From: Gemmatales bacterium
Lineage (GTDB): Bacteria > Planctomycetota > Planctomycetia > Gemmatales > HRBIN36
DNA: 48,053 bases
NCBI GenBank assembly: GCA_025055835.1
Contig: JANWWR010000012.1
Location: forward strand, 1-48,053
Direction of reading: 5' to 3'
The position numbers and the translations under genes are program-made. The stretch's first letter is position 1. Each line of letters starts with the position of its first letter. The notes below the pieces were generated by a model. That model worked only from the letters and a program-made list of their open reading frames with translations. It had not been told where the DNA came from and did not search any database. Shown in pieces: positions 8,831 to 16,532 of this stretch.

Positions 8831-9877
8831 CTAGGCCGCGTGCCCATGCACCTTCGCATGCCATTCCCAGAGCAAGTCGAGGCTGTCGGTCGGCATCACG
8901 ACTAGCCGGCCTTTGGCTCGTTTGTTCAATGCCTCATGGGCGACCTGCAAATGCGAACTGACGAAGTTTGGTTCGGACCAGAACGAAAATGTTGGCTTGC
9001 CGAGCAGCGGGCCGAGATAGCTGAACCCGCCGTAGGTGCAGAACAAGACGTCGGCATGAGCCACGAGGGCTGTTTGCACGGTCAGATTGTTTGCAGGCTT
9101 CATGAGGTGGGATGCGTCGAAGACCATTTCCGGGCCATCCGGCCCGGCATCCCGGTGATCGTCCAGCTGCAACCCGGTATTTAAAAGCACGACTGGCATA
9201 GCCCGGGAAACCCTGGTGATTATCTGGCGGACGAAGCGGCGATTCGCTTCAGTGTCGGGAAAGCAATCGCTGAAGTAGAACTTGACCGCTGCGTAGCTGC
9301 CTGAAAAGGGAAGCCCCTTTGGCCTGTCCAGGCGCTCGGTGATCGGCTGATGCTCGCACATCGCCATCAGCCGATGCACGTCCATCCACCCGCACCAAAA
9401 AGCGCCAAAAAGCTCGTACATCCAAGCCGGATGCACCAGGTCGAACCGACGGAGGCCAAGCCGCTCGGCAGCCAATTGCACGATGTGCCGATCGAAGTCG
9501 CTTACCGCGAGTTGCCTTTTGCCACCTGTCCGCTGTTCCCGCTGTTTGTTCCGCTCGGCGAACTCCGGCGGGGAAACGTGATCCAGAATCTCGAAGTAGC
9601 CTTTGGCAACATCACAGTACCAGGGCAGCGTTCCGCCGCGTGACACCACGATGACACGTTCCGGGGTAATGGCGTAGTCATGAAACAGACGGCGTACAAA
9701 AGGAATCCAGTAGAGCAGCTCAAAGCCCACTTCGGACAACCACGGCCCGACAAGGATCGGCGTATGACCGCGGCTGATGCGATGCATCGTGGCGCGCAGA
9801 GACCACGGTAGCGTGAGGCGGGTGCGGAATACGAAACGTAGCCCCTTGCACAGCTTCCCGAGCTGGGTGACGTTCAT
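8831..9877 (-). CDS. Unrecognised protein of the glycan operon, possibly glycosyltransferase-like
   Basis: 348 residues from the ATG at 9877. I do not recognise a named family. An early block reads PILVGPWLSEVGFELLYWIPF, then VIVVSRGG, a central Tyr/Trp-rich part, VVLLNTGLQLDDH, FDASHLMKPANNLTVQTALVAHADVLFCTYGGFSYLGPLLGKPTFSFW, and a Trp-rich C-terminus. The alternation of strands and the late 'YGGFSYLGPLLGKPTF' stretch are reminiscent of the nucleotide-binding half of GT-B transferases, so a sugar or polyol transferase is a reasonable guess, no more. The frame is open upstream to 10084, but that part overlaps the preceding gene. It lies 20 bases after that gene. No signal peptide or membrane helix is obvious. 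Confidence 0.75.
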   Translation of the reverse strand: MNVTQLGKLCKGLRFVFRTRLTLPWSLRATMHRISRGHTPILVGPWLSEVGFELLYWIPFVRRLFHDYAITPERVIVVSRGGTLPWYCDVAKGYFEILDHVSPPEFAERNKQREQRTGGKRQLAVSDFDRHIVQLAAERLGLRRFDLVHPAWMYELFGAFWCGWMDVHRLMAMCEHQPITERLDRPKGLPFSGSYAAVKFYFSDCFPDTEANRRFVRQIITRVSRAMPVVLLNTGLQLDDHRDAGPDGPEMVFDASHLMKPANNLTVQTALVAHADVLFCTYGGFSYLGPLLGKPTFSFWSEPNFVSSHLQVAHEALNKRAKGRLVVMPTDSLDLLWEWHAKVHGHAA

Positions 9878-9897
9878 GACGCAAGTATCCCCGTGCC

Positions 9898-11532
9898 CTA
9901 ACCCTGTCCACTGCCCACCGCTTGCCGAGACTTCGTTCCCTTGCCGATCAGGCCATGCAAAGGCGATCCGGCGGGCAGACGTGCCGCCTTCTTGGCCAGC
10001 TCTTCGTGGCGTTTGTCTTTGCGAAAGATCCGCATGGCCCACCAACAAACCCTGCGGACGGCCCGGTAAGTCAGATCGCCGCACAAGATCACGATGGCTA
10101 TCGGCAGCAGCACCACCCTGGCGAACCAGACGGCAGGCGTGGTCGCCAACGGCTCCGGCTGGGGCCGACGAGCCAATTCTTCAATGGCATGGGCGACGAT
10201 GGGCGTACAGGGCTGATCCAAGCCATGGGGACGGATGAACGCACCGACGAATCGGCGAACATGCTCTTTGCCCGCTTCACCTCCGTCGAGGGTCGCCCGA
10301 AGTTGCTGGACGTGCTCAGAGAGATCCCGCGCCACTTTGAGATAGCCGTCGCGGATCAGATAGTCGAAGTGCAAGGTGCCTTCCTGGGTGTCGGCAAATT
10401 CCTCGGCGAGGATGGTATGCGAGGTTCGACCGATGATGCCCGCCTCGATCAAGGCGCTGGTGTTGATGCCGACCACGGCGTCGCTGTGGTAAATGGAGTC
10501 GAAATACTCGGCACTGGCCTGCTCGGTCGAGACATACGCCCCGCCCCGGGGATAGATGGCGACGCGGGGATGCTCACTGACATCCACATCCGCCCATTGT
10601 CCAGCGTTGAGCGGGTGCGGCCGGATCAAGACATTGGCTCCCGCCACGACCGGGTCAGGACTGGAACGCAGATGCGTCAGCCACTTCAGGGCAAACCTGG
10701 CCTCTTCTTCGGCAATGAAGGCTGATGAGCAGACGTACAAGATGGTGGGCCGGGCAGGGTCGAATCCGTGAAGTCGGCAGAATTGCTCCCGGGTCGTGCT
10801 GGGCCGACGCTCGAACCACTTGTCGAAGCTCTGCGCTCCGGTCACGATGACTTTTTCGGGGGGAATGCCGTGCAGTTCGACGGCTTCGCGCTTCTGATCG
10901 TGGTTCCAGACGATGACAGCCTCCGGCTCCAACTGGATGATTCCCTTGTTGGTCAGATTGTCCCAGCTTGCCACGCAAAGGACATTGTGAATGCCAAGCG
11001 TTTGCGCTGATTTGAGGTAGTCCAGTTGCTGTGAGCCGAAGTCCACTAGTGGAGTGACCAGAACGATGTCCGGCCGACATTCACGGATCAGGGCGTCAAT
11101 GCGACGAGAACTTGGAACCAGCATCTCCACACGGCGGAGCAGGCTCTGAATCCAGTTCTGGACGCGCTCCGTCCGAATGCCTGGAATCAACTCGAAAAAC
11201 AAGGCCTTCAGCCAACCATGATGTTCTCGTGCCCGACGCACCAGCTTCGGAGCCCGGGCATAGCGCGGATGCAGATAGCGAAGGTAATCCCGCATGCCCC
11301 GAAGGTGAGTCAGCAGCGGTTTCCAGAGATCGCGGCGGTAGGGCACTTCATCGGCGGTGACGTTGGGATAGTGCCGGCACAGGCGGCTGACCTGCTCCTT
11401 GCCCAGATGGGCTTTGTTCGGCATGAGGTTGAAGCGGATATGCACTTCATGGCCGTGTCGGGCCAGCAATTCCACCACGGATTCGTAGTGCCGAAGATAC
11501 CCCGTGTGTCGAATAATGAACAGGATCCTCAT
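9898..11532 (-). CDS. GT-B-like glycosyl/polyolphosphate transferase with C-terminal membrane anchor
   Basis: 544 residues from the ATG at 11532, which follows an AGGAAGG site. The N-terminus (MRILFIIRHTGYLRHYESVVELLARHGHEV) is a typical GT-B Rossmann start. The second half has ILYVCSSAFI, VLIRPHPLN, AVVGINTSALIEAGIIGR and HTILAEEFADTQEG, resembling CDP-glycerol glycerophosphotransferase and UDP-GlcNAc 2-epimerase-like folds. Near the C-terminus one hydrophobic segment (VWFARVVLLPIAIVILCG) is followed by a basic tail, suggesting attachment to the inner membrane. It may transfer the unit activated by the nucleotidyltransferase at 13150-13608; that link is only inferred. Gap to the upstream gene is 28 bases. 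Fold call is moderately sure, donor unknown. Confidence 0.75.
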   Translation of the reverse strand: MRILFIIRHTGYLRHYESVVELLARHGHEVHIRFNLMPNKAHLGKEQVSRLCRHYPNVTADEVPYRRDLWKPLLTHLRGMRDYLRYLHPRYARAPKLVRRAREHHGWLKALFFELIPGIRTERVQNWIQSLLRRVEMLVPSSRRIDALIRECRPDIVLVTPLVDFGSQQLDYLKSAQTLGIHNVLCVASWDNLTNKGIIQLEPEAVIVWNHDQKREAVELHGIPPEKVIVTGAQSFDKWFERRPSTTREQFCRLHGFDPARPTILYVCSSAFIAEEEARFALKWLTHLRSSPDPVVAGANVLIRPHPLNAGQWADVDVSEHPRVAIYPRGGAYVSTEQASAEYFDSIYHSDAVVGINTSALIEAGIIGRTSHTILAEEFADTQEGTLHFDYLIRDGYLKVARDLSEHVQQLRATLDGGEAGKEHVRRFVGAFIRPHGLDQPCTPIVAHAIEELARRPQPEPLATTPAVWFARVVLLPIAIVILCGDLTYRAVRRVCWWAMRIFRKDKRHEELAKKAARLPAGSPLHGLIGKGTKSRQAVGSGQG

Positions 11533-11560
11533 CGCTTCCTTCCTCGGTTGGGGGAGAGCG

Positions 11561-12541
11561 TCAGGCAACTTTTGCACGCGGCATCCGCCAGGCCGATTCG
11601 ATCCGCGCCAGCAGCTTGTCCCAGCTGAATATCTCGACCAGAGGATCGTCCTCGGCAGTTCCAGTCTGAGCCAGAAAGCGCGCCAGGTCCGAAACTTCGG
11701 CGTGGTCGATGTTGAGTATCCTCGGACAGGATTGCACTTCCTTCGGCGAATCCGCGTCCAGATTCGTGATGATGCGCTTGCCGTAGGACAGGGCCGTGTT
11801 GAACGTCGTGTTGTTGCTGCGGACTCCGTCCTTGTAGAAACCGACGAAAACAGTCTCCCGACGCAGAAAATAGGCGATGCCCATGTCGTCTAACGTTCCC
11901 AGGAAGATGAATCGTCGGCCGAAGTTCCGGGCCAGGAAAGACCGGGCATGGCTTATGCACGAACCGTCACTGGTCTGATGCACGGCCAACGAGCAGAGCA
12001 GCCGGTAATCGACCGGCAATCCCGCCAGCAGATCACGAAGCCGGACGAAGCGGGCCTCGTCGATCTTGTTCGCCATGCCGAAGTAGAAGAACTCCACCTC
12101 GCCAGGTGAACAGGTTTGGCGGTAGTGTTCCGGGATCAAGCTGGGAGCGAAGGCGGCGATTACGCCGTCTCCAGCACGAAGGGCCTGGACTCGTCGGTAG
12201 ATCGCATCATTGCCGCAAAAAACGTACTGGGCGCGAAGGGCCGCCAGTTGCTCAACGGGAGACGCGCTATAGGTGTGGAGGAATAAGCAGAACGATTTGT
12301 CCCCGAAGTGTAGATGCAGCAGATCAGCCAGCGCCTCGCTCTGAGCCGCCGATAGCTCTTCAAATTTCAGGGAAACCAAGGGATCGCCGATGTCCGAGCG
12401 GTGGGAATCGAGGAGGCGGTACGGCACCTGGAGCCGTTCGGCCAGCAGCCGGTTGAACAGGCCCACTCCGCTGCGGTGGTTCGCCTCACGCACGCCGAGG
12501 ATGCAGTCACACGGCCTTTTCAAGGACCAGCACCCTCCCAT
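11561..12541 (-). CDS. Glycosyltransferase-like protein, family uncertain
   Basis: 326 residues. After a short leader the protein reads CILGVREANHRSGVGLFNRLLAERL, as in transferases that begin with a G-rich loop, then LFLHTYSAS, YVFCGNDAIYRRV, VEFFYFGMANKIDEARF, FIFLGTLDDMGIAYFLRRETVFVGFYKDGVRSNNTTFNTALSYGKRIITNLDA, and ends in a helical DLARFLAQTG region. The late 'RSNNTTFNTALSYGKRIIT' block is what GT4-like enzymes have at the donor-binding site, so a glycosyltransferase role is likely but unproven. The ATG at 12541 makes a 35-base overlap with the methyltransferase gene upstream; a GTG at 12493 would shorten the protein by 16 residues. The gap to the next gene is 28 bases. Confidence 0.72.
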   Translation of the reverse strand: MGGCWSLKRPCDCILGVREANHRSGVGLFNRLLAERLQVPYRLLDSHRSDIGDPLVSLKFEELSAAQSEALADLLHLHFGDKSFCLFLHTYSASPVEQLAALRAQYVFCGNDAIYRRVQALRAGDGVIAAFAPSLIPEHYRQTCSPGEVEFFYFGMANKIDEARFVRLRDLLAGLPVDYRLLCSLAVHQTSDGSCISHARSFLARNFGRRFIFLGTLDDMGIAYFLRRETVFVGFYKDGVRSNNTTFNTALSYGKRIITNLDADSPKEVQSCPRILNIDHAEVSDLARFLAQTGTAEDDPLVEIFSWDKLLARIESAWRMPRAKVA

Positions 12542-13169
12542 AGTTCTTCCAGTCCATGCGGGCTTCCAGATCGGGCCGCGAACGGAATCCTTGGAGCACG
12601 AAAAGACAGCGGAGAAAGTCCTTATTCAGCAGGCTGATGTGCGTGGCATCGACCTCTGGTTCCGCATCCACGGCCAGGAGCTCCTGAGTCCGCTTACTGT
12701 ACCGAGTGGTGACGTAGATGAACCGCGACGAAAGCCGACACATGTTCTGAACAGCCTGCTGAATCTGGAGTACCGTCAGATGTTCGAGGACTTCGCGGCA
12801 GATGACCAGATCGTAGGTCCGGCCCAGGTCGAGCGGCTTATCGCCGGGAAGAACGTGAATCCGATCCCGAATTACTTCCGGGGCGGACTGCTTGGCGTAA
12901 GGGCTGAAGTCGATGCCCTCCGCATACACGCCGAGTTCCCAGAGAAGATAGATCAGCACGCCGGGACCGCAGCCGAAGTCCAATGCGCATTGCGGCTGAA
13001 AAACCTCCTTGATTAATTGCGGGTTTTTGCCTTCGATGCTGCGGCGGATTTCGAGGGTGTAGTTGTTGCTCCCGGCCCGCCAGTTGGAGTGGAAGTATTC
13101 GCGGTCGTAGTGTTCCGCGGGTATCGGCCGTTGGGCAAAGACGATCTCCTCAAACTGCCTTACGGACAC
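12507..13169 (-). CDS. Class I SAM-dependent methyltransferase
   Basis: 220 residues. The SAM-binding motif I is ALDFGCGPGVLIYLL (about 62-76), followed by an acidic residue after strand two (GIDFSP) and LVICREVLEHL, the post-motif typical of Methyltransf_11/23 enzymes that act on small molecules and sugars. The N-terminal HYDREYFHSNW stretch is common in methyltransferases of polysaccharide clusters. Start is GTG at 13169 with GGAG seven bases before it, giving a 20-base overlap with the nucleotidyltransferase gene. Within this operon it probably methylates a sugar or the growing glycan. Target atom (O, C or N) cannot be told. Confidence 0.85.
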   Translation of the reverse strand: MSVRQFEEIVFAQRPIPAEHYDREYFHSNWRAGSNNYTLEIRRSIEGKNPQLIKEVFQPQCALDFGCGPGVLIYLLWELGVYAEGIDFSPYAKQSAPEVIRDRIHVLPGDKPLDLGRTYDLVICREVLEHLTVLQIQQAVQNMCRLSSRFIYVTTRYSKRTQELLAVDAEPEVDATHISLLNKDFLRCLFVLQGFRSRPDLEARMDWKNYGRVLVLEKAV

Positions 13170-13608
13170 GGCGATTCTCCAGGAATTCTTCGAGAATGCG
13201 AGTCGAAGAGTTCAGGACGCAGTTGGCATAAACGATGTGGATCTGCCGTTCCCGGCAGATCGCAAGCTGCTCGTTGGGCAAAGAGCCGATCCAGTCGGCC
13301 CCCTTGACGTAGTATTTGGGTCGGAAGAAGTCGAGTGACCAGGCGGTGCCGTGCCGGGCGACAAAGACAAAGTCGATGTAGCGCATGGCTCCCAGGACGG
13401 CGGCACGATCCGCTTCGGGCAAGAGCGGCGGTCGACCCTTGCGAGTGCGAATGTAGTCGTCGCTGGCCATGTTGCACAGCACTGGCAGGCCGAGCATCCG
13501 GGCGAACCGGAAATACTCGACATGGCCGCGATGCACCGGATCGAAGCAGCCATCCACCATGACGATCTCCGCCGGCAACAACTCGCGCTGGCTTTCGTCG
13601 ATCAGCAT
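13150..13608 (-). CDS. Cytidylyltransferase-family nucleotidyltransferase (TagD/HldE-C-like)
   Basis: 152 residues, the usual size of glycerol-3-phosphate cytidylyltransferase (TagD) and of the HldE adenylyltransferase domain. VDGCFDPVHRGHVEYF carries the HxGH signature (H26, H29), IRTRKGRPP holds the conserved lysine region, YYVKGADW the middle motif and NSSTRILEEF the C-terminal SSTRI-type motif. Members join CTP or ATP with a polyol or sugar phosphate to give a CDP- or ADP-activated donor. Here it would supply a second activated unit alongside the CMP-nonulosonate. ATG at 13608 has a GAGGTGGG site. It is 57 bases after the sulfotransferase gene. Nucleotide and substrate remain open. Confidence 0.85.
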   Translation of the reverse strand: MLIDESQRELLPAEIVMVDGCFDPVHRGHVEYFRFARMLGLPVLCNMASDDYIRTRKGRPPLLPEADRAAVLGAMRYIDFVFVARHGTAWSLDFFRPKYYVKGADWIGSLPNEQLAICRERQIHIVYANCVLNSSTRILEEFLENRRVRKAV

Positions 13609-13665
13609 GGCCCACCTCGCTTTGTCGCCTTTCGGCCTTATTGCGTTCGAGGTCCACTCGGCACA

Positions 13666-14790
13666 TCAAGCAGCGGCCGCGGAACTCGGCCGACAAGCCA
13701 GCTCCTGAGCACGGTGGAACAAATCATCCGTCTTCTGCTCGATATATGCGATCTCATCCGCGGTCAGATGCTTCTTCCAGCGCTCCACGGGTTCCTGCGA
13801 TACGCCGTAACCCTGGACCTTGAAACTGGAATTCGCCCGAATCGGGAATCCGTTGAATGTGGGCACCAGCAGCGAGTCCGTGAACTGGATTCCCAGCCAC
13901 GCTGCTAAGTCTCGCATGACCCCGGCTGTATTGCCCAACAGGTCGTCGAAGCGCAGCACCCTCATACGGTCGCCATACCGGGCCTTCAGGTCGATGGCGG
14001 CTTCCGCCGAGGCGATCCACTGTGACAAGGCCGTGTCCATCTCCGCGTAGCGACTCTTGTTCTTGTTCAGCCGATGGACGCGGAAACTCAGATACCAGCC
14101 TCGCGGATCGCGGATGATCGAGATCAAACGCCCATCGGGGTAGGCGTGAAAGAATTGATCGACGTTCGCCGTGTTCATCAACATCCGCGGCACGAACGCC
14201 GAGACATACTTCTTGGCGATGTCCTTGTGGAAATTGCGGTTGTCGATCCAGGCGTTGAAGTACGAAGTGAAGTAGCAGTCCAAGACCTGGCGAACCGTGG
14301 TGGGCTTGATCTCGGCGACGACTTTCTCGAAGATCGCTTTCTGAAGCGAGGGAAGAAACAGGAACGGAAACAAATCGCGTTCTTCCTCTTCGGCGTGACG
14401 TTGCTTGGAGTAGCCGTGGAAGAAAGCCCGAAAGGCCGGTTCCTCGTAGAGCGTCTCGAACCACTTCGCTGGTCCGTCTTCGAGGCGAATTACCGGCCAG
14501 TCCTCCTTGCAGGGGCAGCCGATGAACAGCTCGTAAGGATGCGCGTGCAGTTCGGGGTGCATGTCCAGAAGCTGGCTGAGAAGCGTTCCGCCGGAGCGCG
14601 GCACTTGCGAAATCAGGACCAGAGGTTCCCGCACCGGCACGATGTTCTCCAATCGCACCCGCCGCAGGTGGGCACACTCCGCGGCCCAGTCAAGCCGCGG
14701 AAGCCGACGCTTCACTTCCTTAGCTGTCCCCGTCCTCGGCCGGGTTGGCAGAGTCCACAGGGAACGGATACCCTCAACAAGCTTCTTCAT
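13666..14790 (-). CDS. Sulfotransferase family protein (paralogue 2)
   Basis: 374 residues from the ATG at 14790 (the frame continues to a TTG at 14799). 5'-phosphosulfate loop: PLVLISQVPRSGGTLLSQLL (PRSGGTL at 64-70); 3'-phosphate region: LISIIRDPRGWYLS. It shares long blocks with the protein at 4913-6100 (HAHPYELFIG, FLFLPSLQKAIFE, DCYFTSYFNAW, FVPRM, PTFNG, KVQGYGV), so the two are paralogues from one ancestor. Both belong to the same operon yet are nearly 8 kb apart, which suggests two distinct sulfation steps rather than simple redundancy (inference). PAPS-dependent transfer to a carbohydrate hydroxyl is the likely reaction. No signal peptide is seen; cytoplasmic or membrane-associated. 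Confidence 0.85.
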   Translation of the reverse strand: MKKLVEGIRSLWTLPTRPRTGTAKEVKRRLPRLDWAAECAHLRRVRLENIVPVREPLVLISQVPRSGGTLLSQLLDMHPELHAHPYELFIGCPCKEDWPVIRLEDGPAKWFETLYEEPAFRAFFHGYSKQRHAEEEERDLFPFLFLPSLQKAIFEKVVAEIKPTTVRQVLDCYFTSYFNAWIDNRNFHKDIAKKYVSAFVPRMLMNTANVDQFFHAYPDGRLISIIRDPRGWYLSFRVHRLNKNKSRYAEMDTALSQWIASAEAAIDLKARYGDRMRVLRFDDLLGNTAGVMRDLAAWLGIQFTDSLLVPTFNGFPIRANSSFKVQGYGVSQEPVERWKKHLTADEIAYIEQKTDDLFHRAQELACRPSSAAAA

Positions 14791-14820
14791 GACGTCCAAT
14801 CCTGACCCTTGGGCAACTTT

Positions 14821-15768
14821 TCATCGCACGAACAAGCCGTAGCTGGGACGCCCTGCTTCCCGGTGCATGTAATGCTCCTGGCGCTGAAACCCAGCTTCTT
14901 CGAGGAACTTCAGGACAGGTGCGCGAAGATCCTCGCTGTCGGCCAATTCCACCAGTACCGAGCGCAGTTGGTCCTGACAGAGCACTCGGGATGCTCCTCG
15001 CAGGACGTCGATTTCCGCTCCGTCCACGTCCAATTTGACGTGGTTCGGAATCGGCACCACTTGCTGCGAACAGAGGTCATCCAAGGTCCACGCAAACATG
15101 GGCTGTTCATACACGGGACGGCCATCGACATAGCCATCGCTTTTGCCTGGGACGCGATCGCCGCTGGCGTGCAAAGCATGGCCGGCTTCCAGGCTCCGAT
15201 AACGGAAGGGAATCCATCCCGACTTCGCCGCCAAGAGCACGGGCAAAGGCGTCACGCAGTCGCCGCAGCGGTTCAAGGCGATGTTCTGACACAATGCCGC
15301 GTAATTCGTTGACGCGGGCTCAAAGGCGAAGACGCGGACTTGTCCCCTGTGAAACCGGCCAGCGTAGATGGCATAAGTTCCGACGTTGGCCCCGACGTCA
15401 AAGACCACGTCGCCGGGCCGGATCCATTCCTGAATCCAGCGGATGGTCCACGGCTCTTTGACGGCCGCGTGGAGGCGGCTCAGTTCCGGCTCTGCCCCGA
15501 TGATCAGCCGCACTTCCGGGACGAGATTATGGATCGGCCGCTCGAGGCGAAGGGAACGAAGCAGATAAACTCGCTGGTCGTCCGGAAGCAGCCGAGCCAG
15601 CCCAGCAAGCACTCGCCGAACACACGAGAAAACCGGCTTCGTAATGCTGGGACGACGAGGATGCCGAGGCCCAGGCCGGGGAGATGGCGATCCTTCCGCG
15701 GGTCTGGAGTCCCCGCCGAGGATCGGGTGGTTCGGTATTGTTGCGGACGATGCTTTCAGGCTGGTCAC
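14821..15768 (-). CDS. FkbM family methyltransferase
   Basis: 315 residues. The SAM-binding motif VVFDVGANVGTYAIYAG (about 121-137) with the downstream VFAFEPASTNYAALCQNIALN is diagnostic of FkbM methyltransferases, which mostly O-methylate sugars and natural products. VKLDVDGAEIDVLRGA gives the conserved D-x-D-G/E-G-x-E motif region. The first 45 residues are Pro/Ser/Arg-rich and probably unstructured. The start is GTG at 15768, which overlaps the stop of the cytidylyltransferase gene by 4 bases, indicating translational coupling. Second methyltransferase of the operon, so the glycan probably carries at least two methyl marks (inference). Confidence 0.88.
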   Translation of the reverse strand: MTSLKASSATIPNHPILGGDSRPAEGSPSPRPGPRHPRRPSITKPVFSCVRRVLAGLARLLPDDQRVYLLRSLRLERPIHNLVPEVRLIIGAEPELSRLHAAVKEPWTIRWIQEWIRPGDVVFDVGANVGTYAIYAGRFHRGQVRVFAFEPASTNYAALCQNIALNRCGDCVTPLPVLLAAKSGWIPFRYRSLEAGHALHASGDRVPGKSDGYVDGRPVYEQPMFAWTLDDLCSQQVVPIPNHVKLDVDGAEIDVLRGASRVLCQDQLRSVLVELADSEDLRAPVLKFLEEAGFQRQEHYMHREAGRPSYGLFVR

Positions 15769-16532
15769 GCGGCGGATCTCCGATCTTCGTAGGGCGGTTG
15801 AGTCACGATCGGCAATTTGGCCTTGCCTTCGCGGATCATTTGTTCCGCTATCTGCCAGTCGTACTGATTGTTGATGTCAAAACCTTCAATGTCGTCAGTG
15901 AAAAACGGCAGGATCGTTTCTCCGGCGATGTTGCGTCGCTCGAAAACGACTCGCGTCCAGGCGATTTCCAGGCTGGCGTTTTGTACCCAGACTTCGGGCA
16001 GGGCCTGGTAGGGGGTGCTGTGCCAGGGCTGATCAGCAGGTCCGAAGGGCAGAAGCGGCAAAAGCCGTTTTCCCCGGACGACCCACATTTTGCCGGGATG
16101 CTGGCTGCATTTTTCCACAGCGCGGAGCGAATCCACGGACGGTTCGTCCAGAAACGCCCGCCAAGCCCGCCGGATCGTGGCCGCTTGGCGAAACGGACTT
16201 GTCGGCCTCAGGATGCTGAAGCAGTCATAGTGGCGTCCAAGCTTTCCCAGTTCCACCAGAGCGTGTTCGATCCACTCGATGTCCGGTGACAGATCACCGG
16301 CCATTTCGACAGGCCGCAAAAAGGGCACCTGCGCTCCGTAGTGCAAGGCGATGTCGGCAATCTGCTCTGAGTCCGTGGAAACGACGATTTCCGGAAAGAC
16401 GCCGCTTTGCCGAGCCGCCGCCAGCGTGTAGGCCAGGAGTGGATGGCCAGCCAGGGGGCGAACATTCTTGCCCGGCACGCGCTTGGAACCCAAACGAGCC
16501 GGAACGAGGGCCACGCACGTCGGCTTGGTCAT
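15765..16532 (-). CDS. Acylneuraminate (nonulosonate) cytidylyltransferase
   Basis: 255 residues. The CTP-binding signature ARLGSKRVPGKNVRPLAGHPLL (starting at about residue 12) is that of CMP-sialic, CMP-legionaminic and CMP-KDN synthetases. Further conserved blocks are VVSTDSEQIADIA, LRPTSPFR, NASLEIAWTRVV and a C-terminal DIEGFDINNQYDW that matches the end of these enzymes. It activates a nonulosonic acid with CTP in the cytoplasm for transfer by a sialyl-type transferase. It overlaps the transketolase gene by 4 bases and the FkbM gene by 4 bases. Together with the NeuB-type synthase and KdsC-type phosphatase it defines a complete synthesis-to-activation route. Confidence 0.9.
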   Translation of the reverse strand: MTKPTCVALVPARLGSKRVPGKNVRPLAGHPLLAYTLAAARQSGVFPEIVVSTDSEQIADIALHYGAQVPFLRPVEMAGDLSPDIEWIEHALVELGKLGRHYDCFSILRPTSPFRQAATIRRAWRAFLDEPSVDSLRAVEKCSQHPGKMWVVRGKRLLPLLPFGPADQPWHSTPYQALPEVWVQNASLEIAWTRVVFERRNIAGETILPFFTDDIEGFDINNQYDWQIAEQMIREGKAKLPIVTQPPYEDRRSAA

